The position numbers and the translations under genes were made by a program. From positions 3,092,153 to 3,156,152 of the forward strand of contig NZ_JH719395.1 in assembly GCF_000271845.1 (NCBI RefSeq): DNA of 64,000 nucleotides. Direction: 5' to 3'. Positions 16,961 to 26,887 of this stretch are shown piece after piece. The notes beneath the pieces were generated by a model. It ran no database searches, was not told the origin of the DNA, and saw only the letters and a list, made by a program, of their open reading frames with translations. Position 1 is the stretch's first letter. Every line of letters begins with the position of its first letter. The stretch comes from Rhizobium leguminosarum bv. trifolii WSM2297. GTDB taxonomy: Bacteria > Pseudomonadota > Alphaproteobacteria > Rhizobiales > Rhizobiaceae.

Positions 16961-18469
16961 CTAGATGGTGCCTGCGACATTCTTGTCGGGCAGTGCTGCC
17001 GTCAGGATGGCGCGTTCGTCGAAATCCCGGCGGACGACATTGGCCGCTACCCTGCCCTGGCACATCACAATGATGCGATCGGAGATGCCCATGACCTCAG
17101 GCAGCTCGCTTGATATCACCACAATCGCCATGCCTCCTGCCGCCAGCTCATAGAGGATTTCGTAGATTTCCGATTTCGCCCCGACATCGATGCCGCGTGT
17201 CGGCTCGTCGATCACGAGAACCTTGATCCCCTGCTCGGAGAGCCAGCGGCCGAGAATGACCTTCTGCTGGTTGCCGCCGGAGAGATTGATGATGTCCTGC
17301 TTGCGCGATGGCGTTCGCACCCGAAGTCGGGCAATGAACCGATCCGCCAGCGCCGCCTCTTGTCTCGGGCTCAGAATACCGAAGGGCGAGAAATGCCGGC
17401 GCGACGAAATGGCGATATTCTCTTCGATCGATCGGCCCTGAACGATACCGTCGAATTTGCGGTCCTCGGGGCAGAGCACCATGCCGGCATTGATCGCAGC
17501 CTTCGGATTGTTCGGCGAAACCGCAACGCCGTCGATCGTGACCTGACCCTGATGCCTGGTATCGGCGCCGTAAAGCAGCCGCGCCATTTCGCTGCGGCCG
17601 GCGCCGATCAGGCCGAAGAAGCCGAGGATCTCACCCTGGCGCACGGAGAAGCTGATCGGATTGCGCAGCCGTGAGCCGGATAGGCCCTTGACCTCCAGCC
17701 TGATGTCGCCGAGCGGACGTTCGCGCCAGCCCCAGACATTGCTGATCTCGCGTCCGACCATTTCCGAGATGATCTGCTCGCGCGTCGTTTCAGCGATGTC
17801 GGGATGGTGGGCGGCAAGCTTGCCGTCGCGCAGCACCGTCAGGCTGTCGCAAAGCCGAAAAATCTCGTCGAAGCGATGCGAGACGTAGAGAATGACCGTT
17901 CCCTTCGCCTTCAGCCTGTCGATGAGTGAAAACAGGATCTCGCTTTCGCGCGAGGACAGCGACGAGGTCGGCTCATCGAGCGCGATCACCCGCGCGTCGA
18001 TCATGACGGCCTTGGCGATCTCGACCATCTGCCGCGCCCCGATCGAAAGCGAGGCGACCTTGGCCGAGGGATCGACATCGATGCCGATCTCGTCGAGCTT
18101 CGCCCGCACCGTCTCGATCAGCGTCTTCGAATGGATGACGCCGCCCTTGGCCGGGAAACGCCCGAGCCAGAGATTTTCGGCGACCGTCAACTCCGGAACG
18201 AGCTGCAGTTCCTGATGGATGACGATGACGCCGGCATGGAAGGCGTCGCGAACGGAGCCGTATTTCTGCTCCTCGCCGTCGATCAGGATACGGCCGTCAT
18301 CGGCCGCCTGATCGCCTGATAGCACGCGGATCAGCGTCGATTTGCCGGCGCCGTTTTCGCCCATCAGCCCGTGAACGGCGCCCTTCTCAACCGTGAAGGA
18401 CACGTTCGCCAGCGCCTGTACGCCGGGATAACCCTTGGAGATATCGTTGAATTCGAGGAAAGCCATCAT
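16961..18469 (-). CDS. Sugar ABC transporter ATPase with duplicated domains, AraG type
   Basis: 502 residues made of two ATP-binding halves, as in CUT2 ATPases. The first half has GENGAGKSTLIRVLSG, the signature LSIGARQMVEIA and VIALDEPTSSL. The second half has GLIGAGRSEMARLLYG in place of a perfect Walker A, then NLSGGNQQKVILG and KVLVIDEPTRGID. The degenerate second Walker A is normal in this family. It follows the binding-protein gene after a 61-nt gap that holds two hairpins. Confidence 0.93.
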   Translation of the reverse strand: MMAFLEFNDISKGYPGVQALANVSFTVEKGAVHGLMGENGAGKSTLIRVLSGDQAADDGRILIDGEEQKYGSVRDAFHAGVIVIHQELQLVPELTVAENLWLGRFPAKGGVIHSKTLIETVRAKLDEIGIDVDPSAKVASLSIGARQMVEIAKAVMIDARVIALDEPTSSLSSRESEILFSLIDRLKAKGTVILYVSHRFDEIFRLCDSLTVLRDGKLAAHHPDIAETTREQIISEMVGREISNVWGWRERPLGDIRLEVKGLSGSRLRNPISFSVRQGEILGFFGLIGAGRSEMARLLYGADTRHQGQVTIDGVAVSPNNPKAAINAGMVLCPEDRKFDGIVQGRSIEENIAISSRRHFSPFGILSPRQEAALADRFIARLRVRTPSRKQDIINLSGGNQQKVILGRWLSEQGIKVLVIDEPTRGIDVGAKSEIYEILYELAAGGMAIVVISSELPEVMGISDRIIVMCQGRVAANVVRRDFDERAILTAALPDKNVAGTI

Positions 18470-18489
18470 CGCTCCGTCGAGAAGGACCC

Positions 18490-18531
18490 GGCGGCGTGGC
18501 CGCCAGGCTTACATCATCCTGGGAGGATGAT
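18490..18531 (-). promoter_or_regulatory. Intercistronic hairpins after the binding-protein gene
   Basis: Two short perfect hairpins occur: ATCATCCT-GGG-AGGATGAT (18513-18531) directly at the stop of the binding-protein gene, and GGCGGC-GTG-GCCGCC (18490-18504). They lack a T tract. Such structures commonly keep binding-protein mRNA more abundant than the downstream transporter mRNA. Confidence 0.55.
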
Positions 18532-19514
18532 CATTCGATGCCAAGATCCTTGCGGACCTTCTCGTAATCGCCGCGCAGCGCCAGCGAACCGGAGGTCAGA
18601 GTCAGCTTTGCCGGCTCCTTGCCGTTGGCGATCCAGTCGTACATGTTGAGCGCCGTCTCGTAGCCGTGACGCTTCGGCGAGATGATGACCGTGCCGAAAA
18701 AGCCCGTCGCCGCCGGCTTCTTGAATTCGTTGATCGCCGATTCTGCACCGCCGATGCCGACGCCGATCACGTTGGCAGCCGGGATACCGACCGACTCGGA
18801 AGCGCGGACGGCGCCGAGAACGGCCTCATCGTTGAGACCGAAAGCGACCCAGTATTTAACATCGGCATGTTTGTTGAGAACGGTGGTTGCCGCATTGAGT
18901 GCTGCTTCCGTATCCGTCTTCGCCTGCGGCGCGTCATAGATGTTTTCGGCCGGGAAGCCGGCCGACTTCAGCACCGACATCGCGCCCTCGACGCGGTCGA
19001 CGGCGGTCGGCAGCTGATCGTAGGAGATACGGACCGCGCCGACATTCTTCATGTCCCAGCCGCGCTTCTTGATCTCGTCGACGATCGCCTGGCCGACGGT
19101 CTCGCCGATCTTGGTGGCCGAGATGCCCATATGCGGCACTTCTTCCAGCGGCTTGCCATCGGCGCTGACGAGGCGGTCGTCGACCGTCATCAGCTTCAAC
19201 TGGTTGGCTTCGGCCTTGGCGACGATGCCGGGACCGAGCTTGACGTCGGGCGTGCAGATGATGAAGCCCTGCGCACCCTGGGCGCCGAGATTGTCGATCG
19301 CCGACTGAACCTTCTCGCCGTCTTCGGCGCCGATCTTGACGACGGTGAAGCCTTTTTCCCTCGCGGCCTGATCGGCGAATTTCCATTCGTCCTGGAACCA
19401 CGGTTCTTCGGGCTGCTTGACGATGAACCCTATCTTGACGTCTGCGGAAAATGCGGAGCCGGCTGCCAAAATGGCAAAAGTGCCAGCCAGGATGGCTGCT
19501 TTGAACAAGCGCAT
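18531..19514 (-). CDS. Periplasmic sugar-binding protein, AraF-like
   Basis: 327 residues with a Sec signal ending AGSAFSA. The mature start VKIGFIVKQPEEPWFQDEW closely resembles E. coli L-arabinose-binding protein, as do GFIICTPDVKLGP, ISATKIGETVGQAI, KKRGWD, VAFGLNDEAVLGAVRA and GVGIGGAESAINE. AraF binds L-arabinose, D-galactose and D-fucose, which matches the mutarotase, dehydrogenase and galactonate dehydratase nearby. The gene is first in the leftward operon, with GGGAGAG upstream of the ATG. The name is given by resemblance; the real ligand is untested. Confidence 0.9.
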   Translation of the reverse strand: MRLFKAAILAGTFAILAAGSAFSADVKIGFIVKQPEEPWFQDEWKFADQAAREKGFTVVKIGAEDGEKVQSAIDNLGAQGAQGFIICTPDVKLGPGIVAKAEANQLKLMTVDDRLVSADGKPLEEVPHMGISATKIGETVGQAIVDEIKKRGWDMKNVGAVRISYDQLPTAVDRVEGAMSVLKSAGFPAENIYDAPQAKTDTEAALNAATTVLNKHADVKYWVAFGLNDEAVLGAVRASESVGIPAANVIGVGIGGAESAINEFKKPAATGFFGTVIISPKRHGYETALNMYDWIANGKEPAKLTLTSGSLALRGDYEKVRKDLGIE

Positions 19515-19579
19515 ATCTCTCTCCCTAAACTCTAAAATCGAGCAACTGCCTCCCAGGCAGCATTCAATGAATTATGACA

Positions 19580-19616
19580 AATCATCATACCAGTCAATTG
19601 CCAATGTATGATGATT
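19580..19616. promoter_or_regulatory. Operator between the sugar-transport operon and its GntR regulator
   Basis: AATCATCATAC (19580-19590) and GTATGATGATT (19606-19616) form a perfect 11-bp inverted repeat with a 15-nt spacer, located between the divergent starts at 19514 and 19678. It is the obvious candidate site for the GntR protein to control both directions. Confidence 0.7.
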
Positions 19617-19677
19617 GGAATAATAGGATTATCGAGGAGCCCGGGAGGAACGTCGCAAAGCGAACCGAATTCGGATA

Positions 19678-20478
19678 ATGAGATTCGATTGCCTGGCGCC
19701 GGACATAGAGCGGAGAGGTGAGTTGGAAACAATCGAGCCACAGAGCGGGGCAGCAAGCCCCGGCATCGAGCGGCGCCCGCGCGTACGCCGCAACGTCACG
19801 GCAGCGATCGCTGAGGATATCTGCGCGGACCGTTATCCCTCGGGCTCACCGTTGCCCCGCGAGAACGACCTCTGCGAACTCTACGGCGTCAGCCGAACCG
19901 TCATCCGCGAATCGCTGAAAGTGCTGGAATCAAAGGGCCTCGTCCGCGGCAAACCGCGGGTCGGGACCACCGTCTGCGACAAGGACGACTGGAATATCCT
20001 CGACGCCGACGTGCTGGAATGGATCGGCCCCTACATTAAGGATTTCGACCTGCTCGGCTGCATTCTCGAAGCCCGCCGCACGATCGAGCCGGCTGCGGCC
20101 GAATATGCCGCCGAGCGCGCCAGCGCCCAGGAGATCGCCGATCTCGACCATGCCTGGCGGCAGATGCGCGACAGTGCCGGCGATCCGGAAGGTTTTACCG
20201 ATGCCGACGTCCTGTTCCACACCGTCCTGCTCACCGCCAGCCACAACCAGGTCTTCCGCCGCCTGTCGAGCGCCATCCATGCTGCCCTGAAATATGCTCT
20301 GCATGCCTCCAACATCGGCGTCGAGAATCGCGAGGATGCGGTGCTCGTTCACGGCCAGTTGGTCGAGGCCCTGCGCATGCGCGACAAGGCTGGCGCCCGC
20401 GAATGCGCCAACCGCATGCTGGATCTTGCGGTGCGCGATCTTGCCGCCGCTGAAAAGGCGATCGGCAGAACGAAATGA
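19678..20478 (+). CDS. GntR-family (FCD) regulator of the sugar locus
   Basis: 266 residues from the first ATG. The winged helix covers about 35-100 (GSPLPRENDLCELYGVSRTV, then IRESLKVLESKGLVRGKPRVGT). The FCD domain follows with LEARRTIEPAAAEYAAERA and a C-terminal helix. The GTTVCDKDDWNILDADVLEWI segment is typical of DgoR-like regulators of galactonate use. The start is uncertain, since no clear ribosome site precedes 19678 and a TTG 14 codons on is possible. It is divergent from the AraF-like gene and 65 nt upstream of galactonate dehydratase. Confidence 0.88.
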   Translation: MRFDCLAPDIERRGELETIEPQSGAASPGIERRPRVRRNVTAAIAEDICADRYPSGSPLPRENDLCELYGVSRTVIRESLKVLESKGLVRGKPRVGTTVCDKDDWNILDADVLEWIGPYIKDFDLLGCILEARRTIEPAAAEYAAERASAQEIADLDHAWRQMRDSAGDPEGFTDADVLFHTVLLTASHNQVFRRLSSAIHAALKYALHASNIGVENREDAVLVHGQLVEALRMRDKAGARECANRMLDLAVRDLAAAEKAIGRTK

Positions 20479-20543
20479 TGAACCATCGGAAATCTGCCGA
20501 CGTGCCGTCGATCGCAAACCCGAGAAGAGACTGAAGAACAGCG

Positions 20544-21692
20544 ATGAAGATCACCAAACTCACCACCTATATCGTTCCGCCGCGCTGGCTGTTTTTGAAG
20601 GTCGAGACCGACGAAGGCATCGTCGGCTGGGGCGAACCGGTTGTCGAAGGCCGGGCGCTGACCGTCGAAGCCGCCGTCCACGAATTGGAAGACTATCTGA
20701 TCGGCAAGGATCCCTTCCTGATCGAGGATCACTGGACCGTGATGTATCGCGGCGGCTTCTATCGCGGTGGCGCTGCCCATATGAGCGCGATCTCGGGCAT
20801 CGACCAGGCGCTGTGGGACATCAAGGGCAAGGCACTCGGCCAGCCGATCCATTCCCTGCTCGGCGGTCAGCTGCGCGACCGCATCAAGGTCTATTCCTGG
20901 ATCGGCGGCGACCGTCCTTCCGATGTCGCCAACAATGCCAGGGAGGTGGTTGCCCGCGGTTTCAAGGCGATCAAGCTCAATGGCTGCGAGGAAATGCAGA
21001 TCGTCGACACCAACGAGAAGGTGGAAAAGGCGGTCGAGACCATCGCCGCCATCCGCGAGGCGATCGGCCCGCATATCGGCATCGGGGTCGATTTCCACGG
21101 CCGCGTGCACAAGCCGATGGCCAAGGTTCTTGCCAAGGAGCTCGACCCGTACAAGCTGATGTTCATCGAGGAGCCGGTGCTTTCCGAAAACAAGGAAGCG
21201 CTGCGCGATATCGTCAACCATACATCGACGCCGATCGCGCTCGGCGAACGGCTGTTTTCCCGCTGGGACTTCAAGCAGGTGCTGTCGGACGGCTATGTCG
21301 ACATCATCCAGCCGGATCTTTCCCACGCCGGCGGCATCACCGAATGCCGCAAGATCGCGTCGATGGCCGAGGCCTATGATGTGGCGCTGGCGCCGCATTG
21401 CCCGCTGGGCCCGATCGCGCTCGCCGCCTGCCTGCAGGTCGATGCCGTCAGCTACAATGCCTTCATCCAGGAACAGAGCCTCGGCATCCATTACAACAAA
21501 GGCAACGATATCCTCGACTACATCTCCAACAAGGAGGTGTTCCAATATGCCGACGGTTTTGTCTCGATCCCTCAAGGGCCCGGTCTCGGCGTCGAGGTCG
21601 ACGAGGCCTATGTCATCGAGCGCGCCAAGGAGGGCCATCGCTGGCGCAACCCGATCTGGCGCCATGCCGACGGCAGCTTTGCCGAGTGGTAA
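20544..21692 (+). CDS. dgoD: D-galactonate dehydratase (enolase superfamily)
   Basis: 382 residues, exactly the usual size. Metal ligands are D in [12 protein letters not shown] and E residues in MFIEEPVL and IALGERLF; the catalytic His is in [41 protein letters not shown] and the C-terminal [16 protein letters not shown] are characteristic of DgoD. It dehydrates D-galactonate to 2-keto-3-deoxygalactonate. The kinase and aldolase of that route are not next to it and must lie elsewhere. A terminator follows 21 nt after the stop. Confidence 0.93.
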   Translation: MKITKLTTYIVPPRWLFLKVETDEGIVGWGEPVVEGRALTVEAAVHELEDYLIGKDPFLIEDHWTVMYRGGFYRGGAAHMSAISGIDQALWDIKGKALGQPIHSLLGGQLRDRIKVYSWIGGDRPSDVANNAREVVARGFKAIKLNGCEEMQIVDTNEKVEKAVETIAAIREAIGPHIGIGVDFHGRVHKPMAKVLAKELDPYKLMFIEEPVLSENKEALRDIVNHTSTPIALGERLFSRWDFKQVLSDGYVDIIQPDLSHAGGITECRKIASMAEAYDVALAPHCPLGPIALAACLQVDAVSYNAFIQEQSLGIHYNKGNDILDYISNKEVFQYADGFVSIPQGPGLGVEVDEAYVIERAKEGHRWRNPIWRHADGSFAEW

Positions 21693-21712
21693 GAGGAAAG
21701 TGGTAAGAGGAA

Positions 21713-21737
21713 AGGGTCGCGCAAGCGGCCCTTTTTC
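21713..21737 (+). terminator. Rho-independent terminator after dgoD
   Basis: AGGGTCGC-GCAA-GCGGCCCT (21713-21732) with one mismatched pair, followed by TTTTC. A short direct duplication GTGGTAAGAGGAAAG lies just before it, across the dgoD stop. Confidence 0.85.
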
Positions 21738-21802
21738 ATGCATCCTGTCGGGTATCGACCATCTCATCCGTCATAGGGAAAGCTCAAAGAGGAGATTTCA
21801 GA

Positions 21803-22198
21803 ATGGCCAGAGCAATCGCAATCATTGTCGCCCGCATCATTTTCAGTTTCGTCTTCTTCATGGCCGCCGGTTTCAAGTTCGCCGATATCGGCGCGACGGC
21901 AGCCTACATCACCGCCGCCGGCTTTCCGATGGCGACATTCCTGACCTGGGTCGCCGCCTTCTTCGAGATCGCCCTGGCGCTCGCCTTCATATCGGGAGCC
22001 TTCTTCACCGAGGCCAGCCTGCTGGCGGGCATCTACGTAATCTTCCTCGCCTTCGCCTTCCACGGACCATCCCATTGGCAGCAGAACCAGGCCGAGTTCG
22101 GCTTTTTCATCGATCACTTCACCTTTCTCGCCGGCCTGCTCTTTGCCGCCGTCCATGGGCCGGAGAAATGGGCAATTCGGCATAGCCTTCTCAAATAG
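21803..22198 (+). CDS. DoxX-family membrane protein
   Basis: 131 residues with about four hydrophobic segments. ARIIFSFVFFMAAGFKFADI and GFPMATFLTWVAAFFEIALA match the DoxX domain. GAGGAG lies before the ATG. DoxX proteins are small inner-membrane proteins of mostly unknown biochemical role, sometimes linked to redox stress. The gene sits alone between the dgoD terminator and an SDR gene 81 nt downstream. Confidence 0.85.
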   Translation: MARAIAIIVARIIFSFVFFMAAGFKFADIGATAAYITAAGFPMATFLTWVAAFFEIALALAFISGAFFTEASLLAGIYVIFLAFAFHGPSHWQQNQAEFGFFIDHFTFLAGLLFAAVHGPEKWAIRHSLLK

Positions 22199-22279
22199 CG
22201 CCACCGATGCGCGCTCCTTCCGGAACCAAGAGCCGTGCCGCACATTGGCTTACCGGCAAACGGCGAGGAGAGCCCGCTG

Positions 22280-23059
22280 ATGGAGCTCAAGGGAAAGATC
22301 GCATTGGTGACAGGTGCCGGTTCCGGCATCGGCAAGGCGGCAGCACTCAGGCTCGCCTCCGAAGGAGCAAAGGTCGCCGCGCTCAGCCGCACTGCCGACG
22401 AGGTCGAAAAGACCTGCGCCGAGATCAAGGCGGCGGGCGGTGAATCGATCGCGCTGACGGCCGACACCAGCGACGAGGCTCAAATGCGCAGTGCCGTGGA
22501 ACAGCTGACCGATACGTTCCACGGCATCGACATCGTTGTCGCCAATGCGGGGATCAACGGCGTCTGGGCACCGATCGACGATCTGAAGCCGGAGGAATGG
22601 GATAAGACCATCGCCGTCAATCTGCGTGGCACCTATTTGACCCTGCATCTGACCGTGCCCTATCTGAAGCGCAACGGCGGCTCGATCGTCGTCGTCTCCT
22701 CGATCAATGGCACCCGCACGTTTACCACGCCCGGCGCCACCGCCTACACCGCAACCAAGGCCGGCCAGGTTGCCATGGTTCAGCAGCTCGCACTCGAACT
22801 CGGCCGCCATGGCATCCGCGTCAATGCCGTCTGCCCCGGCGAGATCGAGACCAATATCAGCGCCAATACCGACAGCCGCCACCGTGAGGAGACGGAGGTT
22901 CCGGTCATCTGGCCGCAAGGCGATATCCCAATAGCCGGCGGCAAGGCGGGCAAGAGTGAGGATGTCGCCGAAACCATTCTGTTCCTCGCCTCCGACCGGG
23001 CTCGACACATTACCGGGACGCCGATCTGGATCGACGGCGGCCAGGGGCTGTTGCGATAG
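22280..23059 (+). CDS. SDR-family oxidoreductase
   Basis: 259 residues from the ATG at 22280, chosen because GAGGAGAG stands 7 nt upstream; an in-frame ATG at 22235 would add 15 unconserved residues. It has TGAGSGIG, NAGING, catalytic Ser in VVSSING, and YTATKAGQVAM with Tyr and Lys. The end, IWIDGGQGLLR, is the usual SDR terminus. Substrate is unknown. It is convergent with the cyclase gene, 18 nt away. Confidence 0.88.
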   Translation: MELKGKIALVTGAGSGIGKAAALRLASEGAKVAALSRTADEVEKTCAEIKAAGGESIALTADTSDEAQMRSAVEQLTDTFHGIDIVVANAGINGVWAPIDDLKPEEWDKTIAVNLRGTYLTLHLTVPYLKRNGGSIVVVSSINGTRTFTTPGATAYTATKAGQVAMVQQLALELGRHGIRVNAVCPGEIETNISANTDSRHREETEVPVIWPQGDIPIAGGKAGKSEDVAETILFLASDRARHITGTPIWIDGGQGLLR

Positions 23060-23077
23060 CGCCGGATCGTGCGACGA

Positions 23078-24295
<1,218 letters not shown>

Positions 24296-24360
24296 ACCGA
24301 TCAACCCTTGCTCGTATTGAAGCTGTAGCCCGAAGTCGGCATCGAAGAAAGCCAATTGGC

Positions 24361-25386
24361 TCAAACGCCTGCCGGCATATTGTAGGGCGTGACAATTTCG
24401 ACCGATGAAAGCGAGGCCGCAACTGCCCGCCCCGATGAAGCCGTCAGGCTCATGATCGCCCTGAAGGCCGAACGCGCATCGGTTCTGAGATCGTGATGCA
24501 GCACGAAACCGATGCGGCGGGCGGCAAGCAGAGCACGATTATCCGCATCGAGATCATGAGCGACGAAAACGCGGACCGGACGTTGGGCCGCATCGAAGGC
24601 CGCCAGCACCGCCCGGTTGCCGCCGCCGATCGAATAGACGGCGTTGATGGCGGGATCGGCGGCAAGCGCTGCCGCCGCAAGTATTCCCGTCGCTGCATCG
24701 GTACCGTGCCCCTCGCTGATCTCGATGATGCCGATTGCGGGATAATGGGCGCGGATGACGCGGCGAAAGCCGATTTCGCGCTCCTCCTCGCCGCGGAACC
24801 GCCCGCTCGACAGCGTCACCAGCACCTTGCCGCCGTGGCTCCCAAGCACTTCGCCGATCAGATAGGCGGCGGTCTCTCCCGCCGCCCGGTTGTCGGCGCC
24901 GGCATAGGCGATGCGCGCCGAATGCGGCAGGTCGGTCACCAGCGTCACCACCGGAATGCCGGCCGCATCCGCGCGCGCCACGGCGGCCGCCACCTCGGCG
25001 ACGTCAGGCGCCTTGAGCACGATACCATCAGTGCCGCGCAGCCGGATGCGATCGAGAAGCTGCACCATCTCGGCCGGCTTCATCACCTCGGCGAAATGGA
25101 AGCGGCAGCGGAAGACGCCGGGCAGGAAGGCCGCCATCTCCGCCTCGAAGGCTGTGCGCACCGCATCGCTGAAACGCTGAGGCGTCTCCATGACGATATC
25201 GATCGCCAGCGTGCGGCCGCTGCCCATCGCGCCTGCCTGCTGCTTTTCCAGCTCGGCGATCGCCGCCTTCACCCGCACTTCCGTCTGCTGGCGCACTCCA
25301 GGCCGGCCGTTCAGCACCCGGTCGACGGTCGCGGTGCTCAATCCTGCCTGGAAGGCAATGTCCTTGACGAGAAAGCGATGGGCCAT
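24361..25386 (-). CDS. LacI-family transcriptional regulator
   Basis: 341 residues. The helix-turn-helix VKDIAFQAGLSTATVDRVLN (about 7-26) and hinge are typical, followed by a periplasmic-binding-like sensor domain (from about 60) of the ribose-binding type, with IVMETPQRF and GIPVVTLVTDLP. It faces away from a PhyH-type dioxygenase gene (start 25480), so it may control that gene as well as the downstream cyclase. The 93-nt intergenic region shows no clear operator palindrome. Confidence 0.88.
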   Translation of the reverse strand: MAHRFLVKDIAFQAGLSTATVDRVLNGRPGVRQQTEVRVKAAIAELEKQQAGAMGSGRTLAIDIVMETPQRFSDAVRTAFEAEMAAFLPGVFRCRFHFAEVMKPAEMVQLLDRIRLRGTDGIVLKAPDVAEVAAAVARADAAGIPVVTLVTDLPHSARIAYAGADNRAAGETAAYLIGEVLGSHGGKVLVTLSSGRFRGEEEREIGFRRVIRAHYPAIGIIEISEGHGTDAATGILAAAALAADPAINAVYSIGGGNRAVLAAFDAAQRPVRVFVAHDLDADNRALLAARRIGFVLHHDLRTDARSAFRAIMSLTASSGRAVAASLSSVEIVTPYNMPAGV

Positions 25387-25479
25387 GAAATCGATCTGAT
25401 GGTTTTTTGATGGATTCCTGATCTATATCACCCGGCATCGCGGCGTATAGTGCCTTCATTCGAAAGAGGAGGAGCCGCC

Positions 25480-26667
25480 ATGAAAACCGACAACCCGCAG
25501 AAACAGCGCGCCGACCGTGTCTGGTTGAGCGAAGACAGCTGCGATCTCGAGGATTTTCGCCGCCTTGCGGAAAAGACCACCGCGCTTGCCGATTATCCCA
25601 CTGCCTCTGCAGTCGAAAAAAACGTGCTGATCTATGACAGCCGCAAGGTGATGGCGGCAGCCGCGACGCCGGAGGGCCGGCGGGCTGTCCTGGCCGAAAT
25701 CTGCGAGGCCTTTGGCGAAGGCCCCGGCGTCGTCGTGTTCACGCATGCCTACGAGGATACCGGCATCATCGACCGTGCCAGCGCGATCTTCGACCAGATC
25801 ATCGAGGAACAGCACCGCACCGCGACCGGCGGCGGCGATCACTTCGCCAAGCCTGGCGCCAACGATCGCATCTGGAACTCACTGGAAAAACATTGCCTCG
25901 CCGATCCGGCGAATTTCGCCGAATATTACGGCAACGCCATCGTCGCACTGGCAAGCCAAGCCTGGCTCGGTCCGAGTTACCAGATGACGGCGCAGGTCAA
26001 CCGCGTCAACCCGGGCGGCGCGGCGCAGTCGGCGCATCGCGACTATCATCTCGGCTTCCAGTCGTCTGAGGTGATCGAGCAGTTTCCGGCGCATGTGCAC
26101 CGGCTCTCGCCGGTGCTGACGCTACAAGGTGCGGTCGCCCACTGCGACATGCCGCTCGAAAGCGGCCCGACGCTCTTCCTGCCGCACAGCCAGACTTATG
26201 TGCCGGGTTACCTCGCGCTCAAGCACCAGGAGTTCCGGAACTATTTCGAAGCCAACCACGTCCAGCTGCCCCTCGAAAAGGGCGATGTCGTGTTCTTCAA
26301 CCCCGCACTTTTCCATGCTGCCGGCACCAACCGCTCGGCCGGCATCAAACGTGTCGCCAACCTCCTGCAGGTCTCCTCCGCCTTCGGCCGGGCAATGGAA
26401 ACCGTCAACCGCGAGAGAATGAGCGCCATGCTCTTTCCCGCGTTGAAGACGCTGCAAGATCGGCTCTCGCCTGATGAGATCGCCAACGCCATAGCTGCCT
26501 GCGCCGAAGGTTATTCCTTCCCGACCAACCTCGACCGCGACCCGCCGCTCGGCGGCTTGGCGCCGAAGACGCAGGCGCAGCTGATGCACGAGGCGCTCAG
26601 GGAAGGCTGGAGCGACGAGGCCTTCACCACAGCGCTTGCAGAGCAGGCGCGGAAGAAGTTGAGCTGA
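25480..26667 (+). CDS. Phytanoyl-CoA dioxygenase (PhyH)-family oxygenase
   Basis: 395 residues. The Fe(II)/2-oxoglutarate facial triad can be placed in SAHRDYHLGF (His-x-Asp) and PALFHAAGTNRSAGIKR (distal His and the 2-oxoglutarate Arg). ESGPTLFLPHSQTYVPGY lies between. The ATG at 25480 follows GAGGAGG; an upstream ATG at 25450 lies before that site. Substrate is unknown; the neighbours are a LacI regulator, an SDR and an SMP-30 lactonase, so a sugar-like or polyol compound is possible. Confidence 0.85.
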   Translation: MKTDNPQKQRADRVWLSEDSCDLEDFRRLAEKTTALADYPTASAVEKNVLIYDSRKVMAAAATPEGRRAVLAEICEAFGEGPGVVVFTHAYEDTGIIDRASAIFDQIIEEQHRTATGGGDHFAKPGANDRIWNSLEKHCLADPANFAEYYGNAIVALASQAWLGPSYQMTAQVNRVNPGGAAQSAHRDYHLGFQSSEVIEQFPAHVHRLSPVLTLQGAVAHCDMPLESGPTLFLPHSQTYVPGYLALKHQEFRNYFEANHVQLPLEKGDVVFFNPALFHAAGTNRSAGIKRVANLLQVSSAFGRAMETVNRERMSAMLFPALKTLQDRLSPDEIANAIAACAEGYSFPTNLDRDPPLGGLAPKTQAQLMHEALREGWSDEAFTTALAEQARKKLS

Positions 26668-26763
26668 CTAAGGAGTTGGAGCACGCTCATCCGCTTTACG
26701 GGCACGATGTCTGGGCCGAGCCACGGGTCTCGACCCGTCCTGCGAACCCAGAGGTCTCCACTT

Positions 26764-26814
26764 GTCCCTTCGCCCCGCAAGCGGGAGAAGGTGGCGGCAG
26801 CCGGATGAGGGGCG
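26764..26814 (-). repeat. Partial copy of a palindromic intergenic element (RIME-like)
   Basis: On the minus strand this reads GCCCCTCATCCGGCTGCC, then ACCTTCTCCCGCTTGCGGGG and CGAAGGG. It matches the first half of the element at 40312-40451 in sequence order. It lies between the PhyH-type gene and the next SDR. Confidence 0.7.
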
Positions 26815-26830
26815 CCCCACGCACTGACAT

Positions 26831-26860
26831 AATAGCCTCCCGCACCCGCGGGAGGCTATT
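26831..26860. terminator. Perfect 13-bp hairpin between the PhyH and SDR genes
   Basis: AATAGCCTCCCGC (26831-26843) and GCGGGAGGCTATT (26848-26860) are perfect complements around ACCC. There is no T tract beyond TT, and it lies 28 nt before the SDR start, so it may end the upstream transcript or act in the SDR leader. Confidence 0.55.
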
Positions 26861-26887
26861 CGCAGACCATCACCAAGGAGGAACCAC

